Source: Labilibaculum sp. (GTDB lineage Bacteria; Bacteroidota; Bacteroidia; Bacteroidales; Marinifilaceae). From it: a stretch of 64,000 nucleotides of DNA. The translations under genes and the position numbers were made by a program. The notes below the pieces were generated by a model. It was not told the DNA's origin. It searched no databases and worked only from the letters and a program-made list of their open reading frames with translations. Shown here one piece after another: positions 1-8,744 of the stretch (positions are counted from its first letter, which is position 1; the number at the start of each line of letters is the position of its first letter). The DNA is taken from positions 248,001 through 312,000 of the forward strand of contig JAEINT010000002.1 in NCBI GenBank assembly GCA_016342745.1. The letters are read 5' to 3'.

Positions 1-279
1 GGCATTAATAAATTCATCTTTAGTTGGAACTTTCATTTTAATTGAAAACTCATTTAAAACATTATTAAGAGTATTTTCCCATAGGTCTAAGCGGATATTT
101 ATTTCTGCGGATTCTGGATATTTTCTTAATTCTCGAAGTCTTTTTTTATCACTATTCCAATATTGAGTTTCAATAGTCTCTCCTAAACTTATTTTGTAAC
201 GTTCTCCTTTGTATCTTGTGATTGCATAAATAGAAGTACGCTCTTTATTCTTATCTTTAAGAATGAAATTTACACTCAT
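1..279 (-). CDS. Tyrosine recombinase/integrase, N-terminal part (cut by window edge)
   Basis: The reading frame opens with ATG at 279 on the minus strand and runs off the left edge, giving the first 93 residues. The protein begins MSVNFILKDKNKERTSIYAI and continues with a charged, beta-rich stretch (KGERYKISLGETI) and QYWN. This is the look of the arm-type DNA-binding domain plus the start of the SAM-like core-binding domain of Bacteroidota phage/ICE tyrosine integrases. The catalytic domain (R-H-R-Y) is outside the window, so activity cannot be judged. The gene points away from the rest of the window, as expected for an integrase at the end of its element. The family call rests on general resemblance of the N-terminus, not on catalytic residues. 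Confidence 0.7.
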   Translation of the reverse strand, partial: MSVNFILKDKNKERTSIYAITRYKGERYKISLGETIETQYWNSDKKRLRELRKYPESAEINIRLDLWENTLNNVLNEFSIKMKVPTKDEFINA

Positions 280-444
280 TTTTTGTGTTTTGGGTTCCCA
301 AGTAAAGATATAAAAAAGGAAATAAGGGGAACGTATAGGGGAACGATTAAATTACCTAAAGCGGATTATTAAGTCAAAAGCAATCTGTAGACCCTTTAAA
401 TACTACTGTTTTTACTGGTGTTTTAAGAGGGAGTGAAAAAATAT

Positions 445-463
445 GTACCTCGGCCCTGGGTAC
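445..463. other. Short hairpin; candidate attachment-site or ncRNA 3' end
   Basis: GTACC (445-449) pairs with GGTAC (459-463) around a GC-rich loop, directly before an intrinsic terminator at 475-505. In such AT-rich intergenic DNA this GC-rich piece stands out. It lies about 170 bases upstream of the integrase start, so it may be the 3' end of an RNA gene used as an integration site. I could not fold it as a tRNA because there is no T-loop motif. Neither function is proven. Confidence 0.3.
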
Positions 464-474
464 TGAAAGTGCCT

Positions 475-505
475 AAACCCTCAGTTTTTACTGAGGGTTT
501 TTTTT
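475..505 (+). terminator. Intrinsic terminator
   Basis: A perfect 10-base stem AAACCCTCAG / CTGAGGGTTT with a six-base loop is followed by a run of T. It reads on the plus strand, but no protein gene precedes it within the window. It could end an unrecognised RNA at about 440-475. The 506-631 stretch holds no further feature I can support. Confidence 0.8.
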
Positions 506-631
506 ATGGAAAAAATTTCAGTTTAAAAATTGAACCCACTTAAATAAGCATTGTTTTAATTCTAGCTTTATTTAAAGGATTCAGATTCTTATAAATTTCT
601 TAAGTACCCTCCTCAAATCATAGAGATACTG

Positions 632-639
632 TATATTTG
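632..639 (+). promoter_or_regulatory. -7 element TATATTTG
   Basis: This matches the Bacteroidota -7 consensus TANNTTTG. Transcription would start near 646, leaving a leader of about 40 bases before the ATG at 687. No clear -33 TTTG is visible at the usual spacing. Confidence 0.5.
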
Positions 640-686
640 TATCAACAACAATAAACACAAATACGAACAAACCTTAAACGATTAAG

Positions 687-1364
687 ATGAGTATGGATCT
701 TATATTTATGTTGACTAAAAATGATCAAACGATACCCGACGCTAGAAAATATGTGAAGGAAATTGTTGCAGAAGGTGTAAAACATATAGGCTTTAAGGAT
801 GTTGGCTTGCCTTTTAGTGAGTTGAAAGAACTAACATCTGACTTAAGAAAAGAAGGTGTTAAAGTTTATTTAGAGGTGGTAAGTTTAGATGTTGATAGTG
901 AAAGAAAATCTGCAATGGCAGCTATGGAGCTTAATGTAGATTTTTTATTGGGAGGAACAAGACCTAGTATTATTGCGCCCATTGTAAAAGATCATCCTTT
1001 AAAATACTATCCTTTTGTTGGAAGTATAGAAGATCACCCAAGCATATTAAAAGGAACAATTTCTGAAATAAGTTCGCACGCAGAACAAATTACAAGTATT
1101 GATGGGGTTGATGGTCTGGATTTATTGGCTTACCGATTTACTGGCAATGATATTCCACGCTTAATTCATGAGGTGTGTAAATCATCTAAAAAACCCGTTA
1201 TTGTTGCTGGTAGCATCAATAATAAGAACAGGATAGAGGTTGTTAGGAAATCAGGATCTTCCGCTTTTACAGTAGGAACAGCAGCATTTGATTTAGCTTT
1301 TGCTGCTGATAAGCCAGGAGTAGGAGGACAGGTAAAAAGTATCTTGCAAATTAGTGGTCAGTAA
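687..1364 (+). CDS. TIM-barrel-like protein of unknown function
   Basis: 225 residues with no signal peptide. Alternating beta-strand and helix segments (VKHIGFKDVG, VKVYLEVVS, VDFLLGGTRP, YYPFVGSI, VDGLDLLAY) and a C-terminal PVIVAGSINN ... AFTVGTAAF pattern resemble the phosphate-binding end of (beta/alpha)8 enzymes such as HisA/TrpF-type or GlpP-like proteins. I do not recognise the exact family, so the substrate is unknown. A second ATG lies two codons in (693) and could be the start. The gene stands alone behind its own TANNTTTG element and is followed by the putative small RNA at 1431, so it is probably monocistronic. Confidence 0.7.
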   Translation: MSMDLIFMLTKNDQTIPDARKYVKEIVAEGVKHIGFKDVGLPFSELKELTSDLRKEGVKVYLEVVSLDVDSERKSAMAAMELNVDFLLGGTRPSIIAPIVKDHPLKYYPFVGSIEDHPSILKGTISEISSHAEQITSIDGVDGLDLLAYRFTGNDIPRLIHEVCKSSKKPVIVAGSINNKNRIEVVRKSGSSAFTVGTAAFDLAFAADKPGVGGQVKSILQISGQ

Positions 1365-1430
1365 ACTTTTTAGCATTCTTTAACACTTGTTGCGGTTTGT
1401 TAACTGCTTTATACTATACCTTTAGAATAT

Positions 1431-1502
1431 AGATTTAGATTAGGTTTTTCATAGATTAAGATTAGATAAGTTGATACCCGGCCGAACACCGGGTTTCTTT
1501 TT
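1431..1502 (+). ncRNA. Putative small RNA, copy A of a four-member family
   Basis: A short unit with its own promoter-like sequence (TTTG at 1396-1399, 17 bases, then TACCTTTA at 1417-1424) and its own terminator. The core TTTTTCATAGATTAAGATTA is shared with three other units in the window (1597-1700 plus; 45104-45192 and 45284-45372 minus). It ends in the hairpin ACCCGG / CCGGGT followed by T's (1476-1502). The predicted start near 1431 is inferred from the -7 element. No reading frame of any length is present. Confidence 0.5.
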
Positions 1503-1596
1503 GTCTAATAAATTCACTCCCTAGGTCATTTTCAGACCGTAAATTAAGCTTCTTTAACTTCTTTTTCAGACTCTTAACAGATTAATTTTGTACCTT

Positions 1597-1700
1597 GATA
1601 AGTGAATAAAACAAGTAGTAGTTTTTTTCATAGATTAAAGATTTAGGTTAGTAATTAGTGGTTAGTGGAAAAGTCTGGTGTGATGCCCAGACTTTTTTCT
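1597..1700 (+). ncRNA. Putative small RNA, copy B of a four-member family
   Basis: A perfect TANNTTTG element (TAATTTTG, 1583-1590) is followed by the shared core (TTTTTTTCATAGATTA, then AGATTTAGGTTAG) and a terminator hairpin AAAGTCTGG / CCCAGACTT with a long T run (about 1669-1700). The terminator stem differs in sequence from copies A, C and D but sits at the same place, so the core is conserved while the hairpin sequence is free to vary. The next gene starts 185 bases further on, so this is unlikely to be a simple leader. Confidence 0.55.
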
Positions 1701-1884
1701 TTTATAGTGTAATTGGTCATGTTTTACCGCACTTATCGATATTTTTTAGCAAGTAGATTTAAGAATATTAAAATGAATTATTTTAAGTATTCTTAATCAA
1801 AATTGTGAAAGTCTTTATCATATTTTGTAGCTTTGATCATATTTTTATTTGAAAATTATCAAATTGAATCTGAAAAATTATACC

Positions 1885-2331
1885 ATGAAAAAATCTATTC
1901 TTATATTTTTTGTACTTGCAAGTTTAACGCTAAGCGCTCAGAATACTAAAGTTGAAGTATTAAAGGAATTTCTTAAAGGAAGCATTGAATTAAGTGCTAG
2001 CAATATTGATTTAGGACAGCCTATAAATACGGTTAATGAATTAGCAGCTGCAAAGGCTGATAAGGTAATTGAATTGACAAAAGAAAACATTAGTGAGACG
2101 CTAGCTGAGGCTAAAAATTACAAAACTTGCATTATTACAGTTGGAGTGCATACCATTATTAAGGTAACCGACTTTGATGACTGCAGTCCAAGTGGTGCTT
2201 GGGGAGCATGTATGCCAATGGGAAAAGGTTATATCCAAAAGGCTGGTGTTTTTAATGAAGTACAAGATTACATTAAGAACATTATTGGTCGTCCTGCGAC
2301 GCAAGAGCGTAAAGTTTTCTTGTTTAAATAG
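1885..2331 (+). CDS. Small secreted protein of unknown function
   Basis: 148 residues from the chosen ATG at 1885. A longer frame opens at 1849, but the residues before MKKSILIFFVLASLTLSAQ break an otherwise textbook signal peptide, so 1885 is preferred. The mature part has a helical region rich in Ala/Lys/Glu and then a segment with two cysteines (DDCSPSGAWGACMPMGKGY) that may form a disulfide after export. I do not recognise a family. The gene ends before a strong terminator at 2356 that faces the convergent T9SS genes. Confidence 0.65.
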   Translation: MKKSILIFFVLASLTLSAQNTKVEVLKEFLKGSIELSASNIDLGQPINTVNELAAAKADKVIELTKENISETLAEAKNYKTCIITVGVHTIIKVTDFDDCSPSGAWGACMPMGKGYIQKAGVFNEVQDYIKNIIGRPATQERKVFLFK

Positions 2332-2355
2332 AATCAAGATCATTACAAAATAAAT

Positions 2356-2387
2356 AAGCCCCAATCAATTTTTTGATTGGGGCTTTT
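2356..2387 (+). terminator. Intrinsic terminator (convergent genes)
   Basis: AAGCCCCAATCAA pairs with TTGATTGGGGCTT and is followed by T's. It ends the small secreted-protein gene. The A-rich 5' side means it may also work on the opposite strand for the gene ending at 2424. Confidence 0.8.
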
Positions 2388-2423
2388 CAGTTGTATTGCG
2401 TAATAATTGTAGGTAATACTTTT

Positions 2424-4001
2424 TTATTGGTAGTTGTAAATTTCGAAAGATACTCTTCGATTATTTGCTCGGCTTTTACTATCGGTATTGGCAACTACTG
2501 GCATGCTCTCGCCATGTGGAACTATAATAATTTGATTGGTTGGTATTCCATTTAAAGCGAGGTAATTTTTTACGGTAATTAGTCTTTTGTGAGCCAATTC
2601 GATATTGGATCTGTTGGAGCCGATATCATCGGTGTGGCCATGTATTTTAAGCATGTAATTCGTATTCTTTTTTAAGATGCTAATAAGGGTCTCTAATTTT
2701 CTTCTCGAGTATTCGGTTAGAGTATAGTTGCCGAATGAAAAATAGATATTCTCAAGACGTTCTTCCATCTCAATTTTCTCTTCTTTTTGTTCGGGGCAGC
2801 CTTTGTTTTCATAGCTACCAGGAATTTCAGGGCAAAGATCTTCACTGTCAACAATTCCATCGCCATCTGAATCTACAGGACAGCCTGTTTCGTTAACAAT
2901 GTAATAAGAAGGAGTATTTGGACACTCATCAACATCATCTGCAACGCCATCGCGATCAGCATCCGATTGTTTGTCTTTATTCTCCATCTCTTCTAAAACC
3001 TTTCTCAAATAATCGATCTTTTTGTATTTCTCAGCAAGCAAAGTTTTTAAAATGCTGTTGTCATTGTCTAAAATTCGATCTTTCTTCTTGTTTGCAGATA
3101 ATGGTAGACGATATCCGATAAGAAATTCATGATTGTTTGAGGCATATCGCCCTGTTTTTTTAATTCCAATATCATAGGAATATCCTATCGTAAAATTTTT
3201 AAGAACAGTAACACCTAAATTTAAGCCAACAGAGAAATTGTCTCTATAATTAACTGCAAACCATCCTTTGTCTTTTAAATCAGCAATTAAATTAAGATCG
3301 TATTGAAAGGGAATTGCATTGGCATAGCGGAGCATTACGTAGGGAGAAATGCTAAGATCTTTAACGCTCTCAATAGGGAATTTATAGCCACTGCTAACGA
3401 GTACTTGTCGGTTGAGATTGTAGGTGCTCTGCTTCCCATCGATGGTATTACTTACTGAGTTGTTTAGTAGTTGAGGAATCGTTAGGCCAAATAAGAGGTT
3501 TTTGTACTTGTAATAAACACCTACGTTCGCCATAAATTCAGAATTCTTAAAATTACTACTGATTAAATAAGGATCGTTTGAGTTGGCGACAATTTGAGAA
3601 GTGTTCATTCTAAAGTCAGAGATTCCTGCAGAAACACCAAAGCGGATGTTGTGTTGATCGGCTATCTTTAATCGGTAAGAATAGCTCAGCATGGCTTGTG
3701 TATTGTTGAAAATACCAACATCATCATTTGTGAGATTGAAACCGACACCATATTTCCCTTCATTTAAAGCAGCATCAGCAGTAAAAATATGCGTGACCTG
3801 ACCGCCATCAAAATCCATGAATTTTTGATTGCGAAGTAGGTAAGCATTAAATAATCCGGTAGCACCTGAGGCAGCAGGATTGTAAACTACTGGGTTGATG
3901 TAGTATTGATCTAATAAAGGCACCTGTTGTGCTTTTGCTGAAAAATCAGCAATAAATAGAATGGGAAAGATGAAGATTATAAGCTTAAAATGGGCTCTCA
4001 T
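2424..4001 (-). CDS. PorP/SprF-type membrane protein fused to an OmpA domain
   Basis: 525 residues. A signal peptide ends near AKAQQ, followed by the PorP/SprF hallmark start (PLLDQYYINPVVYNPAASGA) and an outer-membrane barrel to about residue 300. Next comes a short coiled coil (about 315-345), two calcium-binding thrombospondin-type-3-like repeats (DADRDGVADDVDECP and DSDGDGIVDSEDLCP), and a C-terminal OmpA peptidoglycan-binding domain (KIHGHTDDIGS, ANNRRVSFEIY). PorP/SprF proteins work with the type IX secretion system and are typically encoded next to large surface proteins carrying a type B C-terminal signal, exactly as here (29 bases from the upstream gene). It probably anchors or receives that partner at the cell surface. 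Both are likely one operon. Confidence 0.9.
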   Translation of the reverse strand: MRAHFKLIIFIFPILFIADFSAKAQQVPLLDQYYINPVVYNPAASGATGLFNAYLLRNQKFMDFDGGQVTHIFTADAALNEGKYGVGFNLTNDDVGIFNNTQAMLSYSYRLKIADQHNIRFGVSAGISDFRMNTSQIVANSNDPYLISSNFKNSEFMANVGVYYKYKNLLFGLTIPQLLNNSVSNTIDGKQSTYNLNRQVLVSSGYKFPIESVKDLSISPYVMLRYANAIPFQYDLNLIADLKDKGWFAVNYRDNFSVGLNLGVTVLKNFTIGYSYDIGIKKTGRYASNNHEFLIGYRLPLSANKKKDRILDNDNSILKTLLAEKYKKIDYLRKVLEEMENKDKQSDADRDGVADDVDECPNTPSYYIVNETGCPVDSDGDGIVDSEDLCPEIPGSYENKGCPEQKEEKIEMEERLENIYFSFGNYTLTEYSRRKLETLISILKKNTNYMLKIHGHTDDIGSNRSNIELAHKRLITVKNYLALNGIPTNQIIIVPHGESMPVVANTDSKSRANNRRVSFEIYNYQ

Positions 4002-4030
4002 AAATGCTTGCTATTTATCGGATTGATCCT

Positions 4031-6037
4031 TTAAAAATTACCAATAATGGATAAAGATCCTCTTATTGGTTTGATATTTTTTGTATTAAAATTGATGCTG
4101 TAATAATAGGTTCCACTTGGTAAAACGGATCCATTATAGCTACCTTTCCAATTGTTTTGATATGCTTTGGAATAGAATATTTGTTGCCCATAAATATTAA
4201 AAATAGCTACTTCAGGAGCTTTCAACTCTAGGTCGTACTGAACAAGCCACTCATCGTTAATGCCATCTCCATTGGGTGTTAGAGCATTGTTCACAATAAC
4301 ACGCTTATCGCCTTCAAATTTGATTTCAATTTCTTCACCAGCTTCTGAAGTGCGACAGAAATTATCGTCAACAACTAAAATGCGATAGGTGCCAATAGCT
4401 AAATTGTTTAATTCCAATACGTCTTCTTCCGTTGTATAGGTTTGTCCGGGTTCAATTACAAATTTGTATGGCGGAGTTCCATTGGTTACATGAATAGTGA
4501 GTTGGCCATCATTTCCATAATGAACATCTCGACTTAAAAGTTGTAGGCTTGGTTTAGAATGAACCTCAAATTCTGGTACTGATGCAGTAAATTCATCTAT
4601 GCAATTACCAATAAGTATTTTGTATTGAGATTGTTCATCTGGAAGTAAATTTTCAAATACAATGCTCTTTCCAGCTCCTGTCATACTATTAATTTCTTGA
4701 TTCCCTTCTAGGAGGATGTATTCGATACCAAGATCTGCCATTGGGATTTCAACATCAACATTTTCGCCAAGACATGCATCTGATGGGGTTACAAAGCTTT
4801 CAACCGAGAAGGGTTCTATATCAAGAATGTTAATTTGTTTTTTGCTGTTTAAAAGGATTTGATCTGAACAAATTGCTTCATGAGTATACACATGAAATTC
4901 CGTAGAATTAACGAGTGAAAGCCCTGGGAAATCAATTGTACTTCCATTACCAATAATGTTTGGTTCTATAAAATCAACTCCATCATGAAGTTGGTAGTAC
5001 ATTCCTTCTTCGCTATCTTTTACCGAAAGCACCACTTCTTCACCTTGACAGATGATATCTTGATTAGCAAGAATTTCTTTGTTCGTAGTTGGGTGTATAT
5101 GAACATCAACATCAACCGTGTACCTAATATCTACAGGATTAATACATTTGTTTCCTAAGGCCTCAATTCGGTAGGTAGTAGATGCCAGTGGCGTCGTTGG
5201 TTCGAAATTAATTGCTTCGCTATTACCAGAAACAGGTGCGCATAAAGCTTTGTTACCATCAAATAGTTGGTAGCTAACTGCTGGATCGGTTGGTGTTAGG
5301 GATATAACAACTTCCTCTCCTTCGCAAACTGTATGATTATTAATTGTAGGATGAAGATGATCTTCTGGAGGTAATCCTACCAATACTTTTGCTGTTTGTT
5401 TAAGCATTGAAGTAGAGCTACATATTTTATTTGTGGCTACGATGTGATAGATAACTGATCGAAAAGGAGAAAATTCTGGAAAGGAAATAGCAGCATTATT
5501 TCCTTCAATAGGACTTCCGTGCATGTAGGTTCCATCGTAAAGTTGATAGCTAACACCATTTTCGCTATTGCCCAACGAGATGATCGTTTTTTCACCAATG
5601 CAGATCTGATCTTCAGAAATATTAACTTTAATATCATCAACAGGCGGACGAATTACTTCTAAATAAACCGATTCATTTAAGGTCGATTTTTCTAACGTAA
5701 GTTTGTTGGTTGCAATGATTTGATAGGTTGCAGAATAATTTGGAGTTAGTGTGAAGTGTAAAAGAGAACCATTTCCATCTTGAGCATCTCCAACAGTTAG
5801 GCCTTCAGTATATAGCTGATAACTTACGTTGATTTCACTTGGTGCGATATGAATTTGAGTTGTTTCTCCAAAACAAATCGTTTCTGTATCGATACTTACA
5901 CTTAGTGAGTTGTCTGGTAACAGTAGTGTATTACTTGATTCTAAGTTAAAATATGAAAATACCTGAAGTGGGAGACTAAATATCAGAAGACATAGAATAA
6001 TTGCCAAGTTTTGATATAGTGATTTGTGCTGGCTCAT
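4031..6037 (-). CDS. Cell-surface repeat protein with T9SS type B (gliding-motility) C-terminal domain
   Basis: 668 residues with an N-terminal signal segment. The body is built of about five repeats of some 90 residues, each containing a CxGE motif (ICFGETT, ICIGEKT, VCEGEEV, ICQGEEV, ACLGENV) followed by VSYQL or a similar string. These look like Ig/PKD-type modules. The C-terminus has the type B sorting signal: ALTPNGDGINDEW, then VAIFNIYGQQIF, W.G, and PSGTYYYSI. Such proteins are exported by the type IX system and held at the surface by a PorP/SprF partner, which is the next gene. The role may be adhesion or gliding; the ligand is unknown. Confidence 0.9.
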   Translation of the reverse strand: MSQHKSLYQNLAIILCLLIFSLPLQVFSYFNLESSNTLLLPDNSLSVSIDTETICFGETTQIHIAPSEINVSYQLYTEGLTVGDAQDGNGSLLHFTLTPNYSATYQIIATNKLTLEKSTLNESVYLEVIRPPVDDIKVNISEDQICIGEKTIISLGNSENGVSYQLYDGTYMHGSPIEGNNAAISFPEFSPFRSVIYHIVATNKICSSTSMLKQTAKVLVGLPPEDHLHPTINNHTVCEGEEVVISLTPTDPAVSYQLFDGNKALCAPVSGNSEAINFEPTTPLASTTYRIEALGNKCINPVDIRYTVDVDVHIHPTTNKEILANQDIICQGEEVVLSVKDSEEGMYYQLHDGVDFIEPNIIGNGSTIDFPGLSLVNSTEFHVYTHEAICSDQILLNSKKQINILDIEPFSVESFVTPSDACLGENVDVEIPMADLGIEYILLEGNQEINSMTGAGKSIVFENLLPDEQSQYKILIGNCIDEFTASVPEFEVHSKPSLQLLSRDVHYGNDGQLTIHVTNGTPPYKFVIEPGQTYTTEEDVLELNNLAIGTYRILVVDDNFCRTSEAGEEIEIKFEGDKRVIVNNALTPNGDGINDEWLVQYDLELKAPEVAIFNIYGQQIFYSKAYQNNWKGSYNGSVLPSGTYYYSINFNTKNIKPIRGSLSIIGNF

Positions 6038-6325
6038 TATTAGTTTGGTTATCAGGGATTTTATTTTTTTATTATGTTGTTTTAGTAGTTGGAAATGGCA
6101 TGTAAATTAGATTCTTTTAAGAAATTTTAACAATTATAGTGTCTTGTTTTTGATGCTTTAATAAATTCATTAGGTTTGATTGGTTGTCAGTAAAAAGTCT
6201 CTTAAGTGCTGATTATTAGCTGTAAAGCTTGCAGTGGAGAGGTGTGTCTTTGTGGTTTTATTTTGCTTTAGATCGATTAAAAATAACAACATCATGATAT
6301 TTAATGGTTTGAGTGTTAATTTCAC

Positions 6326-6342
6326 GTAAACGTTTACTTTTG
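6326..6342 (+). promoter_or_regulatory. LacI-type palindrome overlapping a -7 element
   Basis: GTAAACGTTTAC (6326-6337) is a perfect 12-base palindrome like operators of LacI-family regulators. The overlapping TACTTTTG (6335-6342) matches TANNTTTG. Binding would block this promoter. No LacI gene is in the window and the first gene downstream starts at 6488, behind a second promoter, so the regulated transcript is not clear. The rest of 6038-6325 shows nothing else I can support. Confidence 0.4.
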
Positions 6343-6451
6343 ACAAAAGGTTTCAAATTGGTGATGAAAGAATGATTTTAGGGTGGCAATGTGAGATTGT
6401 TGTGTTTTTATGAATATGCAGTTGGTCCACAACATGTACTAATATATTTTA

Positions 6452-6459
6452 TACATTTG
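6452..6459 (+). promoter_or_regulatory. -7 element TACATTTG of the dCMP deaminase operon
   Basis: This matches TANNTTTG and predicts a start near 6466. It therefore supports the ATG at 6488 rather than a TTG at 6470. Confidence 0.5.
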
Positions 6460-6487
6460 TTTTTATCATTTGAAACAAGAATTAGAT

Positions 6488-6943
6488 ATGCAGAATACAA
6501 AACAATTGGAGTTGGATAAGAAACAGGAGAACTTAGATCGTAGATATGTTAGAATGGCATTAGTATGGGCGGAAAATTCTTATTGCGAGAGAAGAAAAGT
6601 GGGTGCTTTAATTGTTAAGGATAAGATGATAATTTCGGATGGATACAATGGAACACCATCTGGTTTTGAGAATGTTTGTGAAGATGAAAACTATAAAACC
6701 AAAGCGTATGTTCTTCATGCTGAAGCAAATGCGATTACGAAAGTTGCAAAATCTAGCAATAGCAGTGATAATGCAACATTATATGTTACTGCTACACCGT
6801 GTATAGAATGTGCGAAGCTAATTATACAAGCTGGTATTGTTCGGGTAGTGTATTCAGAAGAATATCATAGCACTGAAGGAAAAGATTTACTGGAAAGAGC
6901 TGGGATTGAAGTGAAATTTATTAATTTAAAGGAACAGTTTTAA
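6488..6943 (+). CDS. dCMP deaminase family protein
   Basis: 151 residues from ATG 6488. Deaminates dCMP to dUMP in the cytoplasm, feeding thymidylate synthesis. The zinc site is intact: HAEANA (His and catalytic Glu) and TPCIECAK (two Cys ligands). An upstream YCERRKVGAL and a GYNGTPSGF loop are typical of the ComEB/dCMP deaminase group. An in-frame TTG at 6470 would add six residues but lies only about four bases after the predicted transcript start. The next gene, the S41 protease, begins nine bases after the stop, so the two are probably cotranscribed. Confidence 0.9.
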   Translation: MQNTKQLELDKKQENLDRRYVRMALVWAENSYCERRKVGALIVKDKMIISDGYNGTPSGFENVCEDENYKTKAYVLHAEANAITKVAKSSNSSDNATLYVTATPCIECAKLIIQAGIVRVVYSEEYHSTEGKDLLERAGIEVKFINLKEQF

Positions 6944-6952
6944 AATACATAT

Positions 6953-8557
6953 ATGGCTTATAATAATAGTAGAAACACAATAATATTCCCAATTCTGTTA
7001 GCTCTGGCTATTGTATTGGGAATGTTCTTAAATTCTCTTTTCCAAAAAGGGGAAGGAGTACAACAAGGAATTTTTCAGATGCCATCTTCTGGAAGCAAGT
7101 TGGATTTTGTTTTGGATATGATTGAGGAAGATTACGTCGATACAGTTTCATCTGCTGAATTAATTGAAAGTGCTATTCCGTTAATTTTAAAAGATTTGGA
7201 TCCACACACAGTATATATTCCAGCTAAAGATTTGCAAAGAGTAAATGAAGATTTAAAAGGCAATTTTGGTGGCATCGGTGTTCAGTTTATACGTTATCAG
7301 GATACTGTTGCTATTGTACGTGTGATCCCTGGAGGTCCTTCCGAGTTGGCAGGGATTTTAGCTGGCGACAGAATTGTTGAGGTGGATGATTCTCTTGTAG
7401 CAGGCATCAAAATGACCGATGCGGAAATTATGGATCGTTTGAAAGGACCCAAAGGAACGCCAGTTAAAATTGGGATTTATAGACGAGGAGAAAAGGACTT
7501 AATTGATATGGAATTGTTAAGAGGGTCAATTCCTGTAGCAAGTGTTGATGTTGCTTATATGTTGTCGGATACAACAGGATATATTAAAGTAAATCGATTT
7601 GCTGCAACTACTTATTTTGAATTTTCGGAAGGCCTACAAAAGCTAACCGGACTTGGAATGAAGCAGGTTATTGTTGATTTACGTGGCAATACCGGTGGTT
7701 ATCTTTCTGAGGCTACAAATATGATTAATGAATTTTTACCAGAAGGTAAAATGATTGTTTATACCCAAGGGAAATCTCAAGCTAAGGCAGACTACATGTC
7801 TACAGGCAATGGGCGTTATCAAGATTTGCCAATTATTGTATTGATTGATGAAACATCGGCTTCGGCAAGTGAAATATTTGCTGGTGCTATTCAAGATAAC
7901 GATCGTGGTAAAATTGTTGGTCGTAGATCATTTGGTAAAGGATTGGTGCAGGAACAACGTAAGCTTCCAGATGGTTCTGCTTTGCGTTTAACCGTTGCAA
8001 GATATTATACTCCTACGGGTAGATGTATTCAAAAATCGTATGAAAATGGAAAAGAAGAGTATTATAATGATATAAATAATCGATTTATACATGGTGAGTT
8101 TCAAAAACAAGATTCTATACATTTTAATGATTCGTTAAAGTTTACTACCCCAGGAGGAAATACCGTTTATGGTGGTGGAGGTATTATGCCCGATGTATTT
8201 ATTCCTGTAGATACTTCAGGTTATTCTAATTATTTTAGAGATTTAAGAACCAAGGGAGTAATCTATCAGTACGCATTCTTTTTTGTTGATAATCATCGTA
8301 AAGATTTGGTTGAGTTGAAAGATTATCAATCGATTTTAAAGTATATCAAAACTAAAGATGTAATTAAGGGATTGGTTGCTTATGCGAAAGAGAAAGGAGT
8401 AAAACCAGACTATAAAGGGCTTGCCGAATCAAGAAATGTTATCGAAACACAAGTGAAAGCCTATATTGCCAGAGATGTTATTGATGATGATGGATTTTAC
8501 CCAATTATACAAGATCTAGATAAAACTTTATTGGAATCACAAAAGCAATTTCAATAA
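6953..8557 (+). CDS. S41 family C-terminal processing peptidase
   Basis: 534 residues. An N-terminal membrane anchor (about 10-28) is followed by the S41 N-terminal region, a PDZ domain (about 85-175, GGIGVQFI and VIPGGPSELAGI) and the protease core. The serine/lysine dyad is visible: Ser304 in SASASEIFAG and Lys329 in RSFGKGLVQ, 25 residues apart as usual for CtpA-type enzymes. It faces the periplasm and cleaves C-terminal tails of exported proteins. A C-terminal extension of about 170 residues follows the core, common in Bacteroidota members. It sits directly behind the dCMP deaminase gene and ends before a strong terminator. Confidence 0.92.
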   Translation: MAYNNSRNTIIFPILLALAIVLGMFLNSLFQKGEGVQQGIFQMPSSGSKLDFVLDMIEEDYVDTVSSAELIESAIPLILKDLDPHTVYIPAKDLQRVNEDLKGNFGGIGVQFIRYQDTVAIVRVIPGGPSELAGILAGDRIVEVDDSLVAGIKMTDAEIMDRLKGPKGTPVKIGIYRRGEKDLIDMELLRGSIPVASVDVAYMLSDTTGYIKVNRFAATTYFEFSEGLQKLTGLGMKQVIVDLRGNTGGYLSEATNMINEFLPEGKMIVYTQGKSQAKADYMSTGNGRYQDLPIIVLIDETSASASEIFAGAIQDNDRGKIVGRRSFGKGLVQEQRKLPDGSALRLTVARYYTPTGRCIQKSYENGKEEYYNDINNRFIHGEFQKQDSIHFNDSLKFTTPGGNTVYGGGGIMPDVFIPVDTSGYSNYFRDLRTKGVIYQYAFFFVDNHRKDLVELKDYQSILKYIKTKDVIKGLVAYAKEKGVKPDYKGLAESRNVIETQVKAYIARDVIDDDGFYPIIQDLDKTLLESQKQFQ

Positions 8558-8581
8558 TTTAAAAACAATATTTTTGATGTT

Positions 8582-8611
8582 AAGACCTGCAATTTTGCAG
8601 GTCTTTTTTTT
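8582..8611 (+). terminator. Intrinsic terminator
   Basis: AAGACCTGC / GCAGGTCTT stem with a six-base loop and a T run, just after the protease gene. Confidence 0.85.
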
Positions 8612-8744
8612 GTTCAAAAAGTTTCAGATTAAACCTTTCCGAATAGATCAAGTCTAAAATCCGAAGTCGATTTTCAAAAAAAAGGTAATGTTTAAGAAAA
8701 AAGATCTTGAGAAAGATTTAAAATGAACGATAAAATTTAAAAAG

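Noticed and set aside
440-480. tRNA or tmRNA 3' end near the integrase
   Set aside because: No T-loop (TTCRA) or acceptor stem could be paired, so only a hairpin and candidate attachment site are reported.
6470-6487. TTG start for dCMP deaminase
   Set aside because: It lies almost on the predicted transcript start and adds residues the family does not have.
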